A DNA stretch of 64,000 bases from Roseateles aquatilis (lineage in GTDB: Bacteria > Pseudomonadota > Gammaproteobacteria > Burkholderiales > Burkholderiaceae_C): contig NZ_NIOF01000001.1 in NCBI RefSeq assembly GCF_002205645.1, positions 186,001 through 250,000 on the forward strand. The letters run 5' to 3'. The notes under the pieces were generated by a model that was not told the DNA's origin, ran no database searches, and saw only the letters and a program-made list of their open reading frames with translations. Made by a program: the position numbers and the translations under genes. Shown here piece by piece: positions 34,962 to 44,900 of this stretch. How positions within the stretch are numbered: position 1 is the stretch's first letter; each line of letters begins with the position of its first letter.

Positions 34962-37900
34962 TCATGCCTGCCCCTCCGGCTTCGGATCCACGGCAGACGG
35001 CGGCACCTGAGCAGCCTCACCGGCCGCCCCCTGCTTCCCCACCCGGCTGAACCGCTGCTTCACCCACAGATAGAACAGCGGGACAAAGAAGATCCCGAGC
35101 AGCGTCGCACTCGCCATCCCGCCGAGCACGCCCACGCCGATGGCGCGTTGCGATCCCGAGCCTGCGCCGCTGGAGAAAGCCAGCGGCAGCACGCCCATCA
35201 TGAAGGCCAGCGAGGTCATGAGGATCGGCCGCAGTCGCTGCCGGCAAGCTTTGAGCGTCGCCTCGACGAGGCTCATTCCCTGCCCCAGCAAGGTCTCGGC
35301 GAACTCCACGATCAGGATCGCGTTTTTCGCCGACAACCCGACCGTCGTCAACAAACCCACCTGGAAGAACACGTCGTTCAACTGCCCGCCGAGATGGCTG
35401 GCCGCCAGCGCGCCGATGATGCCCAGCGGCACGACCAGCATGACGCTGAACGGCACCGACCAGCTTTCATAAAGGGCGGCCAGGCACAGGAAGATGAACA
35501 GCACCGACACCGCATACAGCAGCGGCGCCTGATCCCCCGACAGCCGCTCCTGATAGCTGCGCCCCGACCACTCGAAGCCGACGCCGGGCGGCATCTCGCG
35601 CAGGATCGATTCCATCGCCGCCATGGCCGCGCCTGAGCTCACGCCCGGCGCCACCTCGGCCTGGATCTCATAGGCGGCGCTGCCGTTGTAGCGCACCAGC
35701 TGACGCGGCCCGTTCTGCCACTTCGCCGTAGCGAAGGCGTTGAACGACACCATCGCGCCGCTGGCATTGCGCACGTACCAGTAGCGCAGCGCGTCGGGGT
35801 CGGCGCGATAGGCGCCCTCGCCCTGCACCAGCACCCGCTTGACGCGGCCCCGGTCGAGGAAGTCGTTGACGTAGGCGCTGCCCAGCGCGATCGACAGCGT
35901 GTCGTTGATCGTCGTCGTCGACACGCCCAGCGTCCCCGCCTTGTGATCGTCGATGTCGATCTGCAGTTGCGGCGTCTCGGCCAGGCTGTTGATGCGGGCG
36001 CGGCTCAGCTCGGGGCGCCGGTTGGCCTCGTCGATCAGCCGGTCGCGCGCGGCGGCCAGCGCCTCGGGGCCGACGCCGCCCAGATCCTGCAGGAACAGCT
36101 GGATGCCCGAGCTGCCGCCCAGCCCGCGCACCGTCGGCGGCTGCACGATGAAGATGTTGGCGTCGCGCACCCGCTTGCCCAGCTCGCGGCTGAAGCGCTC
36201 GGCCAGCGCGCCCGCGCTCTGGTTGCGATCCGGCCTGTCCTTCCAGTCCATCAGGCGGATGAAGCCCTGCCCCGAGCCCTGATCGCCGTTGGCGCCGCGC
36301 ACGAGGTTGTAGAACAGCACTTCCTTCTGGTCGGCCAGGTAGGCCTCCATGCTCTGCGCCACCGCTTCCATGCGTTCCGCCGTGGCGCCCGGCGCCATGC
36401 GCACCTGGATCTGCAGGCTGCCCTGGTCCTCGTCCGGCAGGAACGACGTCGGCAGGCTGCGGTACAGCAACGCCATGCCGGCGATCAGCAGCAGGTAGAC
36501 CATGAAGCTGCGCACGCCGCGCGCCGTCAGCCATCGCACGCGGCCGACGTAGCGCTCGGTGAAGCGGTCGAAGAGGCGGTTGAAGCCGCCGAAGAACCAG
36601 TCCAGCTGCTTGCCGAAGGGGCCACCGTGAGCCGCGTGCTCGCCCTGATGGACGGGCTTGAGCAGCGTCGCGCACAGCGCGGGCGACAGGCTCATCGCCA
36701 CCAGCACCGACAGCACCATCGCGCTGACCACGGTGATGGAGAACTGCCGATAGATGATGCCGGTCGACCCGCCGAAGAAGGCCATCGGAATGAACACCGC
36801 CGACAGCACGACCGCGATGCCCACCAGCGCGCCGCTGATCTCCTTCATGCTGGCGCGGGTCGCGTCGCGGGGGCTCAGGCCCTCCTCGCGCATCAGGCGC
36901 TCGACGTTCTCGACCACCACGATCGCGTCGTCCACCAGCAGGCCGATCGCGAGCACCAGCCCGAACATCGTCAGCGAGTTGATCGAATAACCCGCCACCG
37001 CCAGCACCCCGAAGGTCCCCAGCAGCACCACCGGCACCGCGATCGCCGGGATCAGCGTCGCGCGCAGGTTCTGCATGAACAGGTACATGATGGCCACCAC
37101 CAGCACCATCGCCTCGATCAGCGTGTGCACGACGCCCTCGATGGACACGCTGATGAACGGCGTCGTGTCGTAGGTCGTGGTGATCTTCATCCCGTGCGGG
37201 AAGAACGGCGCCAGCTCGGCCAGCTTGGCCTTCACCAGCTCGGCGGTCTTGAGCGCGTTGGCGCCGCTGGCCGGCAGGATGGCCATGCCGGCGGCGGTCT
37301 GCCCGGTGCTCTTGACGTTGGTGGTGTAGCTGTCGCGGCCCAGCTCGACGCGGGCCACGTCGCCCAGGCGCAGCGCGGAGCCGTCCGGCTGCACGCGCAG
37401 CACGATGGCGCGGAACTGCTCCGCCGTCTGCAGCTTGGCGCGCGCCGTGATGATGGCCGTCAGGCGCTGGCCCTCGGGCGCGGGCTGCGCGCCGAGCTGG
37501 CCGGCCGAGACCTCGGTGTTCTGCGCCAGCAGCGCGGCGCGGATGTCGCCGGGCACGAGCGCGTAACGCTGCAGCTGCGCGGCGTCCAGCCACACCCGCA
37601 TCGCATAGCCGGAACCGAAGACGTTGATGTCGCCCACGCCCTCGATGCGGCTGATGATGTCCACCAGCGTGCTGGACAGGTAGTCCCCCAGGTCCGCGGA
37701 CGTCACCGACGGGTTGTCGCTGGTCAGCATCACCACCATCAGGTTCTCGGTGCCGGCCTTGGTGACGCGCACGCCCTGCGCCTGCACCGCCTGTGGCAGC
37801 CGCGACAGCGACTGCGAGACCTTGTTCTGGACCTGCATCTGCGCCAGGTCCGGATCGGTCCCGGCGACGAAGCTCAGCACCGTGCCGGCGCCGCCGGAGG

Positions 37901-38150
37901 CGTTGCTGGTGGACTCGATCGAGAACAGGCCGTCGATGCCCTTGAGGTTCTGCTCGATGACCTGCGTGACCGAGTCCTCGATCGCCTTGGCGGACGCGCC
38001 GGGATAGCTGGTGTTGATCGAGATCCGCGTCGGCGCGATGTCGGGATACCGCTCCAGCGGCAGCATGTGCACGGCGGCGGCGCCGGCCAGCATGATCACG
38101 ATCGCGATGACCCACGCGAAGATGGGTCGGTCGATGAAGAAGGAGGCCAT
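34962..38150 (-). CDS. RND efflux pump, HAE1 family inner-membrane permease
   Basis: The protein has 1062 residues, typical for AcrB/MexB-like pumps. It starts MASFFIDRPIFAWVIAIVIM, the conserved first helix. Twelve membrane helices fall in two sets, near 10-30 plus 340-560 and near 540 plus 870-1030, around two large periplasmic loops. The proton-relay Asp pair is in GLLVDDAIVVVENVERLM (near 405), with the relay Lys expected near 940 in GLSAKNAILIVEF. These are all intact, so it should pump by proton exchange. Drug range cannot be told. It lies four bases after the adaptor gene. Its stop overlaps an ATG at 34963-34965. Confidence 0.96.
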   Translation of the reverse strand: MASFFIDRPIFAWVIAIVIMLAGAAAVHMLPLERYPDIAPTRISINTSYPGASAKAIEDSVTQVIEQNLKGIDGLFSIESTSNASGGAGTVLSFVAGTDPDLAQMQVQNKVSQSLSRLPQAVQAQGVRVTKAGTENLMVVMLTSDNPSVTSADLGDYLSSTLVDIISRIEGVGDINVFGSGYAMRVWLDAAQLQRYALVPGDIRAALLAQNTEVSAGQLGAQPAPEGQRLTAIITARAKLQTAEQFRAIVLRVQPDGSALRLGDVARVELGRDSYTTNVKSTGQTAAGMAILPASGANALKTAELVKAKLAELAPFFPHGMKITTTYDTTPFISVSIEGVVHTLIEAMVLVVAIMYLFMQNLRATLIPAIAVPVVLLGTFGVLAVAGYSINSLTMFGLVLAIGLLVDDAIVVVENVERLMREEGLSPRDATRASMKEISGALVGIAVVLSAVFIPMAFFGGSTGIIYRQFSITVVSAMVLSVLVAMSLSPALCATLLKPVHQGEHAAHGGPFGKQLDWFFGGFNRLFDRFTERYVGRVRWLTARGVRSFMVYLLLIAGMALLYRSLPTSFLPDEDQGSLQIQVRMAPGATAERMEAVAQSMEAYLADQKEVLFYNLVRGANGDQGSGQGFIRLMDWKDRPDRNQSAGALAERFSRELGKRVRDANIFIVQPPTVRGLGGSSGIQLFLQDLGGVGPEALAAARDRLIDEANRRPELSRARINSLAETPQLQIDIDDHKAGTLGVSTTTINDTLSIALGSAYVNDFLDRGRVKRVLVQGEGAYRADPDALRYWYVRNASGAMVSFNAFATAKWQNGPRQLVRYNGSAAYEIQAEVAPGVSSGAAMAAMESILREMPPGVGFEWSGRSYQERLSGDQAPLLYAVSVLFIFLCLAALYESWSVPFSVMLVVPLGIIGALAASHLGGQLNDVFFQVGLLTTVGLSAKNAILIVEFAETLLGQGMSLVEATLKACRQRLRPILMTSLAFMMGVLPLAFSSGAGSGSQRAIGVGVLGGMASATLLGIFFVPLFYLWVKQRFSRVGKQGAAGEAAQVPPSAVDPKPEGQA

Positions 38151-38154
38151 GGTG

Positions 38155-39420
38155 TCAGCGCCCCGGGTTGGCCGAAGCGCCCGCGGCGGCGCTCGAAGCG
38201 TCCGATGCGCCTGAAGCCCCCGAGGCGGCGGCACCCGCCGCCTTCTTCGCGCCGGCCGCGACCGGCGTCACCTTCTGCCCGGCGCGGGCGCGCTGCAGGC
38301 CTTCGATGGCCAGCTTGTCGCCGACCTTCAACCCGCTGGCGACCAGCCACTGGTTGCCCACCGCGCGGGCCAGCGTCAGGCGGCGCAGCTCCAGCTTGTT
38401 GTCGGCGCCGACCACCAGCGCGGTGGCCTCGCCCGTCGGAGAGCGGCTCACGCCCTGCTGCGGGACCACGATCACGTCGCTGTCCACGCCGGCCAGCAGC
38501 CGGGCGCGCACGACCATGCCGGGCAGCAGCGCGCCGTCGGGATTGGGCACCACGGCCCGCAGCGTCACCGCGCCAGTGCCGCGATCCACGGTCACGCCGC
38601 TGAACTGCAGCACGCCGGGCCGCGCGTACGCGGTGCCGTCCTCCAGCACCAGCTTCACCTGCCGGCTGCCGCTGCGGCCGTCGAGCTGGCGGCGCAACTG
38701 CAGGATCTCGGCGCTGCTCTGCACGATGTCCACATGCATGGGATCGAGCTGCTGCACCGTCGTCAGCGCCTGCGTCTGGTTGGCGGTGACCAGCGCACCG
38801 GCGGTGACCGTCGAGACCTCGATGCGGCCGCCGATCGGCGCGTCGATGCGGGTGCGGGCCAGTTGCACGCGGGCGGCGTCCAGAGCCGCCTTGGCCACGG
38901 CCACGTCGGCGCGCGCCTGGTGCAGCGCGCTGGCGCTGTCGTCGGCGCTCTGGCGGCTCAAGGCGTCGGCCTTCAGCAGCTCGGCATCACGCTCGGCCCT
39001 GGTGCGGGCCACGGCGACCTGCGCCTCGGCCTTCTGCAGCGCGGCGGCGGCGCGGGCGCGCTCGGCCTCGTAGGTCGCGGCGTCGAGCTGGTACAGCGCC
39101 TGGCCGGCGCGGACCGTGGAGCCCTCGGTGAACAGCCGCTGCAGCACGATGCCGCCGACCTGCGGGCGGATCTCCGCGACCTGGCTGGCGGACAGCCGGC
39201 CGGGCAGCTCCAGCGACAGCGGCGCGTCCTGGGCGCTGACCACCACCACCCCGACTTCCGGCGCCGGCGGCGGGCCGGCCTTGGTGTCCTTGGCGTCCTT
39301 GCAGGCCGCCAGCAGCACGACCGGGATCAGCAGCGACAGCGACAGAGCGACGCGAGGGCGGAACGCGCGGGGACGGGACGCGCGCGCGCGGGGTGTGAGA
39401 ATCTTGGGGAGGTCGGCCAT
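38155..39420 (-). CDS. RND efflux periplasmic adaptor (membrane fusion protein)
   Basis: The protein has 421 residues from ATG 39418-39420. It has a basic N-terminus, then a lipoprotein signal ending LLAACKD, so the adaptor is probably lipid-anchored in the inner membrane like AcrA. The lipoyl, hairpin and beta-barrel domains are clear: GRLSASQVAEIRPQVGGIV, Ala/Glu-rich helices at about 105-175, then RIDAPIGGRIEVS and VVPQQGVSRSPTG. The last 40 residues are Ala/Gly/Ser-rich. It is first in the pump operon. The promoter must lie in the 216 bases shared with the divergent sensor kinase gene. Confidence 0.95.
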   Translation of the reverse strand: MADLPKILTPRARASRPRAFRPRVALSLSLLIPVVLLAACKDAKDTKAGPPPAPEVGVVVVSAQDAPLSLELPGRLSASQVAEIRPQVGGIVLQRLFTEGSTVRAGQALYQLDAATYEAERARAAAALQKAEAQVAVARTRAERDAELLKADALSRQSADDSASALHQARADVAVAKAALDAARVQLARTRIDAPIGGRIEVSTVTAGALVTANQTQALTTVQQLDPMHVDIVQSSAEILQLRRQLDGRSGSRQVKLVLEDGTAYARPGVLQFSGVTVDRGTGAVTLRAVVPNPDGALLPGMVVRARLLAGVDSDVIVVPQQGVSRSPTGEATALVVGADNKLELRRLTLARAVGNQWLVASGLKVGDKLAIEGLQRARAGQKVTPVAAGAKKAAGAAASGASGASDASSAAAGASANPGR

Positions 39421-39636
39421 GGCGGCGCATCCTGACCGCCGAATGTGGAGAGACCTTGAAGGTCGCGCCACGCGGTGGGGGATGACTTGATGCGACGGGC
39501 GCGGCGCGGTCATCATGCGCCGCCAATCGCCCCGAGGCGACAGCAACCATCCCGAAAGTCACCCCGCCGCGCCGCCCGCCCCGCTGCCCCAACGTCTCCA
39601 GCAACGTCTCCCGCCCCTTCGACGCCCGCCGTCCCC

Positions 39637-41049
39637 ATGAAGCTTCCGCGCCCGCTCCGATCGATCCGGTTCAACCTCGCCGCCCGCCTCTTCGCCGCCG
39701 TGTTCAGCACCGCGATGGCGGTGGCGCTGGCGATGGGCGTGTTCTCGCACATCAACCTGAACCGCGACTTCATCGGCTACCTCAACGAGCAGGCCGTCAA
39801 TCGGCTGGAGCTGGCCCGCACCAGCGTCACCGCCGGCTATCGTGAGAACGGCCGCAGCTGGGACTTCCTGCGCGAGCGGCCCGAGCTCTGGGGCCGCCTG
39901 CTGCGCCCGCTGGTGCCGGAGGCGGCGCAGCCCGCGGTCAAGCACGGCCCGGCCGACCTGACCGGCGCGACGCGGCGCTTCACGCTGTTCGACGCCAACC
40001 GCGAGCGCATCGCCGGCTACGCCGGCCCGGCCGAGCCCGCCATCGAGCGGCCCATCATCGTCGACGGCCTGACCGTCGGCTGGCTGGCGCTGACGCCGAT
40101 CGAATCGGTCAGTCCCGGCGCCGAGAAGCACTTCTACGACGCGCAGTTGCGCTCGGCCTGGGTGGTCGGCGGCGCGGCGGTGCTGCTGGCCGGCGGCGTG
40201 GCGTACTGGATCTCGCGGCGGTTGCTGCGGCCGGTGCGGCGGGTCGCCGAGGCCACGCACCGGCTGGCCGCCGGCGACTTCGCCATCCGCGTGCCGGAGA
40301 GCCGCGGCGACGACGACATCACCCGGCTCGGCCACGACTTCAACCAGCTCGCGCTCACGCTGCAACGCAACGAGGCGATGCGGCGCGAGTTCATGGCCGA
40401 CGTCTCGCATGAGCTGCGCACGCCGCTGGGCGTGCTGCACGGCGAGCTGGAAGCGATCGAGGACGGCGTGCGCCAGCCCGACGCGCAGGCCCTGCGCTCG
40501 CTGCAGGGCGAGGTCGCGATCCTGCACAAGCTGGTCGACGACCTGCACGAGCTGTCGCTGGCCGACGTCGGCGCCCTCGCCTACCGCAAGGCCGAGCTCG
40601 ACCTGCGCGAGCTGATCGGCGTCACCGCGGGCGCCTTCAGCGAGCGGCTGAACGGCAGCGGACTGACACTCGGCCTGGACCTGCCCGAGCAGCCGCTGCG
40701 CGTCTTCGGCGACGAGCGCCGCCTGCGCCAGTTGCTGGCCAACCTGCTGGAGAACAGCTGCCGCTACACCGACGCCGGCGGCACGCTCAGCATCAGCGCG
40801 CGGCGCAGCGGCAAGGTGGCGGTGCTGGACGTGCAGGACACGGCGCCCGGTGTCGCGCCGGAGCACGTGCCGCGGCTGTTCGAGCGTTTCTTCCGCGTCG
40901 ACGCGTCGCGCAGCCGGCGCGGCGGCGGCTCGGGCCTGGGGCTGTCGATCTGCCAGCGCATCGCCGAGGCGCACGAGGGCCGCATCGAGGCCATGCCGTC
41001 GCCGCTGGGCGGCTTGTGGCTGCGGGTGGAGTTGCCGCTCCATGGCTGA
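39637..41049 (+). CDS. BaeS-like sensor histidine kinase
   Basis: The protein has 470 residues from ATG 39637-39639; the longer frame upstream is Pro/Arg-rich and probably untranslated. Transmembrane helices lie near 15-35 and 175-195, flanking a periplasmic sensor domain. HAMP follows (RRLLRPVRRVAEATHRLAAG). The phospho-acceptor box is FMADVSHELRTPLG near 250. The ATPase shows LLANLLENSCRYT (N box), VQDTAPGV (G1) and GSGLGLSIC (G2). It is divergent from the RND pump operon and overlaps the response regulator by eight bases. This fits a BaeSR-type envelope-stress system that controls the pump; the target is inferred from position. Confidence 0.94.
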   Translation: MKLPRPLRSIRFNLAARLFAAVFSTAMAVALAMGVFSHINLNRDFIGYLNEQAVNRLELARTSVTAGYRENGRSWDFLRERPELWGRLLRPLVPEAAQPAVKHGPADLTGATRRFTLFDANRERIAGYAGPAEPAIERPIIVDGLTVGWLALTPIESVSPGAEKHFYDAQLRSAWVVGGAAVLLAGGVAYWISRRLLRPVRRVAEATHRLAAGDFAIRVPESRGDDDITRLGHDFNQLALTLQRNEAMRREFMADVSHELRTPLGVLHGELEAIEDGVRQPDAQALRSLQGEVAILHKLVDDLHELSLADVGALAYRKAELDLRELIGVTAGAFSERLNGSGLTLGLDLPEQPLRVFGDERRLRQLLANLLENSCRYTDAGGTLSISARRSGKVAVLDVQDTAPGVAPEHVPRLFERFFRVDASRSRRGGGSGLGLSICQRIAEAHEGRIEAMPSPLGGLWLRVELPLHG

Positions 41050-41764
41050 CGCGCCGATGCCGATGGAGCCCGGACCGGCGCGCGTGCTGGTCGTCGAGGA
41101 CGAGCCCAAGCTGGCCGCGCTGTTGGCCGACTACCTGCGCGCCGCCGGTCACGCGCCCGAGTGCGTCGCCGACGGCCGCGAGGTGCTGCCCGCGTGGATC
41201 GCGCGCCGGCACGACCTGATCCTGCTGGACCTGATGCTGCCCGGCGTCGACGGGCTGACCCTGTGCCGCGAGCTGCGCGCGATCAGCAGCGTGCCCATCC
41301 TCATGCTGACGGCCCGCGCCGAGGAGATCGACCGGTTGACCGGGCTGGAGCTCGGCGCCGACGACTACATCGCGAAGAACCCGTTCAGCCCGCGCGAGGT
41401 GATGGCGCGGGTCAAGGCCGCGCTGCGCCGCAGCCGCGCGGCCGAGGCGCACGGACCCGCCGCCGTCGCGACGCCCCGCGACGCGCTTCAGTTCGACGAG
41501 CAGGGCTGGCGCGCCACCTGGGCCGGCCAGGCGCTGGACCTCACGCCGATCGAGTTCCGCCTGCTCCACATCCTGGCCTCTCAACCGGGCCGCGTGTATG
41601 CGCGGACCCAGTTGCTGGACCTGCTGCATGTCGACGCGCGCGACGTCACCGAACGCGCGGTGGACAGCCACGTCAAGAACCTGCGCCGCAAGCTCGAGAA
41701 GGCCGGCGCGGGCAGTGATCGGATCCGGTCGATCTACGGGGTGGGCTACCGCTTCGACGCGTGA
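41042..41764 (+). CDS. BaeR-like OmpR-family response regulator
   Basis: The protein has 240 residues from ATG 41042-41044; later ATGs at codons 6 and 8 are alternatives. The receiver has the acidic pair EDE (19-21), phospho-acceptor Asp63 in LILLDLMLP and Thr90. The switch loop reads DDYIAKNPFSPREV. An Asn (codon 41378-41380) is inserted between the invariant Lys112 and Pro114, which are adjacent in nearly all receivers. The winged-helix DNA-binding domain (about 150-238) is complete, with LTPIEFRLLHIL, AVDSHVKNLRRKLE and IRSIYGVGYRFD. It should regulate the divergent efflux operon if the insertion is tolerated. Confidence 0.93.
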   Translation: MADAPMPMEPGPARVLVVEDEPKLAALLADYLRAAGHAPECVADGREVLPAWIARRHDLILLDLMLPGVDGLTLCRELRAISSVPILMLTARAEEIDRLTGLELGADDYIAKNPFSPREVMARVKAALRRSRAAEAHGPAAVATPRDALQFDEQGWRATWAGQALDLTPIEFRLLHILASQPGRVYARTQLLDLLHVDARDVTERAVDSHVKNLRRKLEKAGAGSDRIRSIYGVGYRFDA

Positions 41765-41923
41765 CATCGCGCGGGGCGCGTCGTCGAGCGGGCACGGCTC
41801 ACGCCTGAATGCTGCGTTCACCGCGTTCACCGCGTTCGCCGCCACCATCGCCGCTTCTTTTTTCGGTGGCAACATCCGCGGCAGGACCAGGCGCCAGACC
41901 TGGGTCCTTGAGGGAGACCATCC
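41765..41923 (+). other. Short intergenic region with 9-bp repeats
   Basis: GCGTTCACC occurs twice, followed by GCGTTCGCC, at 41814-41840. A weak hairpin, GCCACC to GGTGGC, follows. The ribosome site AGGGAGA of the next gene ends the region. No promoter could be assigned. Confidence 0.5.
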
Positions 41924-44900
41924 ATGCTTCGTTTCAGTTCCCGCCGCCGCGCCGCCGCATGGCGCGGCGTCACCACGGCGCTCGCCGCGCTGCTGCTTTC
42001 GGGCGGCGCCGCCGCCCTGTCGCCCGTGATGGTGCCGCCCCCGCCGCCGCGGCCGGACCTCAAGTCCCCGCCACCACCACCGCCGGTCCGCTGGATCGCC
42101 TTCCGCTCGGCGGAAGCGCGCACGCCGATCCGGATCGAGCAGGTCGCGGTGCAAAGCCGCATCAGCGGCAGCTCCGTCGTCTCGCGCGTGGAGCTGAAGG
42201 TGTTCAACCCCAATGGGCAGATGCTGTCCGGCGACCTGCAGTTCCCGCTGGGCGACGGCCAGACCGTCACCGGCTTCTCGCTGGACATCAACGGCCATCT
42301 GCGCCGCGCCGTGCCGGTCGAAAAGGCCAAGGGCCGGCAGGTCTACGAGGACACGGTGCGCCAGCGCGTCGACCCGGCGTTGCTGGAGGTCACCGAGGGC
42401 AATGTCTACAAGCTGCAGGTCTATCCGCTGCCGCCCGGCGGCTCGCGCCGCGTGGTGCTGGAGATCCGCGAATCGCTCGCCGCCACCGCTGAGTCCGCGG
42501 CGCCCGTCTGGCGGCTGCCGCTGCAATTCAGCGGCGCGGTCGATCGGATGACGGTGGACGTGCTGGTGGACGGCCTCGCGCCGTCCCTGCTGACGGCCGA
42601 CTGGGGCGCGCAGCCGGTGGCGATCACGCCGACCGCCGACGGCGGCAGCCGCCTGCGCCTGCAACGCGAGGCCGCCGAGACCGTCGGCGAGCTGCGCGTC
42701 ACGCTGCCGGCCCGCCTCGCCACGCCCGCCGTCACCACCGAACGATTCAAGGGCAAGACCTACGTACTGGCCGAAGTGCCGGTCGACGTCGCGGCCTGGC
42801 CCCGCAAGGCGCCGCGCACGGTCGGGCTGGTCTGGGACGCGTCGGCCTCGGGCGCGACGCGCGACCACGATCGCGAGTTCGCGCTGCTGGAGGACTGGTT
42901 CAGGACGCTCGGCGATGTCGAGGTCCGATTGAAGGTGGTGCGCCACGAGGCCGAGGCGGTCGAGCGCTTCACCGTGCGCGGCGGCGCCTGGCGCGAGCTG
43001 CGCCAGCGCCTGGAGCGGCTGCCGTATGACGGCGCCACCGCGCTCGGCGCGATGGACTCGCCCAAGGGCAGCGACGTGACGCTGCTGTTCTCCGACGGTA
43101 TCGGCACCTGGGGCACGGGCGCGTTGCCCACCACGGGCGGGCCGCTGTTCGCCTTCTCCGCGTCGGCGGGCGCGGCGGACACGGCCTTGCGCCGCGCCGC
43201 CGAAACGCGGGGCGGCGCCTACGCCGACCTGCTGTCGACAGGCACCGCCGACGTCCTGCGCCTGCTGGCCGAGGAACAGCCGCGCGTGCTCGACGTGACG
43301 GGCCTGGGCGCCGGGGACTGGGAGCTGGGCTCGCTCCACCCCGTCGGCGGCCGCGTGCTGGTGGCCGGCGTCATGACGCAGGCGCAAGCGCGCATGACGC
43401 TGGTGCTGTCCACGACCCATGGCACGCCGCGCGTCGTCGACGTGCCGCTGCGCGTGCCCGCGCCCGAGGCCGCCGCTGACGCGTCGGCCGCGTCGGCCGC
43501 GGCATCCACCGTCGCATCGGCATCGGCATCGGCGTCGGGATCGGGATCGGGATCGGGATCCGCTGCCGCATCGACCTCGACCTCGACCTCTGTCCCCACG
43601 TCCGCCGGGGACGCAGCGGCGCCGATCGGCCTGGCCGCCCACCGCTGGGCCAGCTTCCGGCTGGCACGACTGGATGCCGATCGCTCGGCGCAGCGCCAGG
43701 CGGTGCGCCGCCTGGGCATGGAATTCGGACTGGCGACCCGCGAGACCTCGCTCATCGTGCTCGACACCGTGCGGGACTACGTGCGCCACGACATCGAGCC
43801 GCCCGCCGAATTGCGTGGCGAATGGGAGCGCCTGCGGCGCGCGCTGGGCGCGTCGCTGCAGCAGGAGCGCGGCGCGGCCCAGGCCGAGGTGCTGCGGCGC
43901 TTCGAGCAGAAGCTCGAATGGTGGAGCGTCACGCCCCATATGCGGGAGGCGACCCAGCGCGCGCTCAACGCGTTGGAGGCGGAGCACCAGCGGCAACAGG
44001 ACACGAGCGGCTTCACGCCGCCGCCGGTGGTGGCCTACCGACCGACCCCTTCCGCGCCGAGCACGACGGCGGCATCGCCAGTCGAGCCGCCCATGCCGGC
44101 TCCGGTGCCGCCGCCGGTGCACAGCCCCGCGCCGGCGATGCCCATGCCGGCGCCCTCGCCGATGGTCGCGCCCGCGCCCGCACCGATGGCGCCGGCCGCG
44201 CCGCGCCCGGGCAATTCCCCTGTCACGGCCACCGCGGTCGGCATCGCCCTGCGCGGCGTGCAACCGGACGAGCCCTACGCGCTGCGCCTGAAGGCGGCCT
44301 CCGACGCCGACCTCTATGCGATCTATCTGGACGAGCGGCCGGCCTACCTGCGCAGCCCGGGTTTCTTCCTGGACGTCGCCGATCGCCTGATCGAACGCAA
44401 GCAGACCGCGCTGGCCATCCGCGTGCTGTCCAACCTGGCCGAGATGGACCTGGGCAACCGGCAGTTGCTGCGAATCCTGGCCTACCGTCTGCAGCAGGCG
44501 GGCGACGTGCGCGATGCGCTGCCCGTCCTGGAAGAGGTCCTGCGCCTGGCGCCGGATGAACCCCAGTCCTATCGCGACCTCGGCCTGGCGCTGGCCCAGG
44601 CCGGCCAGCCGCAACGCGCGGTCGACATGCTGGCGGAGGTGGTGAACCGGCCCTGGCAGAACCGATTCCCCGAAGTCGAGCTCATCGCGCTGGCGGACCT
44701 CTCCGCCATCGCCGAGCGCTCGCGGCTCAAGGGCAAGGCGCTGGACCTGTCGGCCATCGACGCGCGGCTGCGCCGCCCCTTGCCGCTGGCGCTGCGCGTG
44801 GTGCTGACCTGGGACGCGGACAACACCGACATCGACCTGTGGGTCACCGATCCGGACGGCGAGCGTGCGTACTTCGCGCATCCGCTCACGCGCCAGGGCG

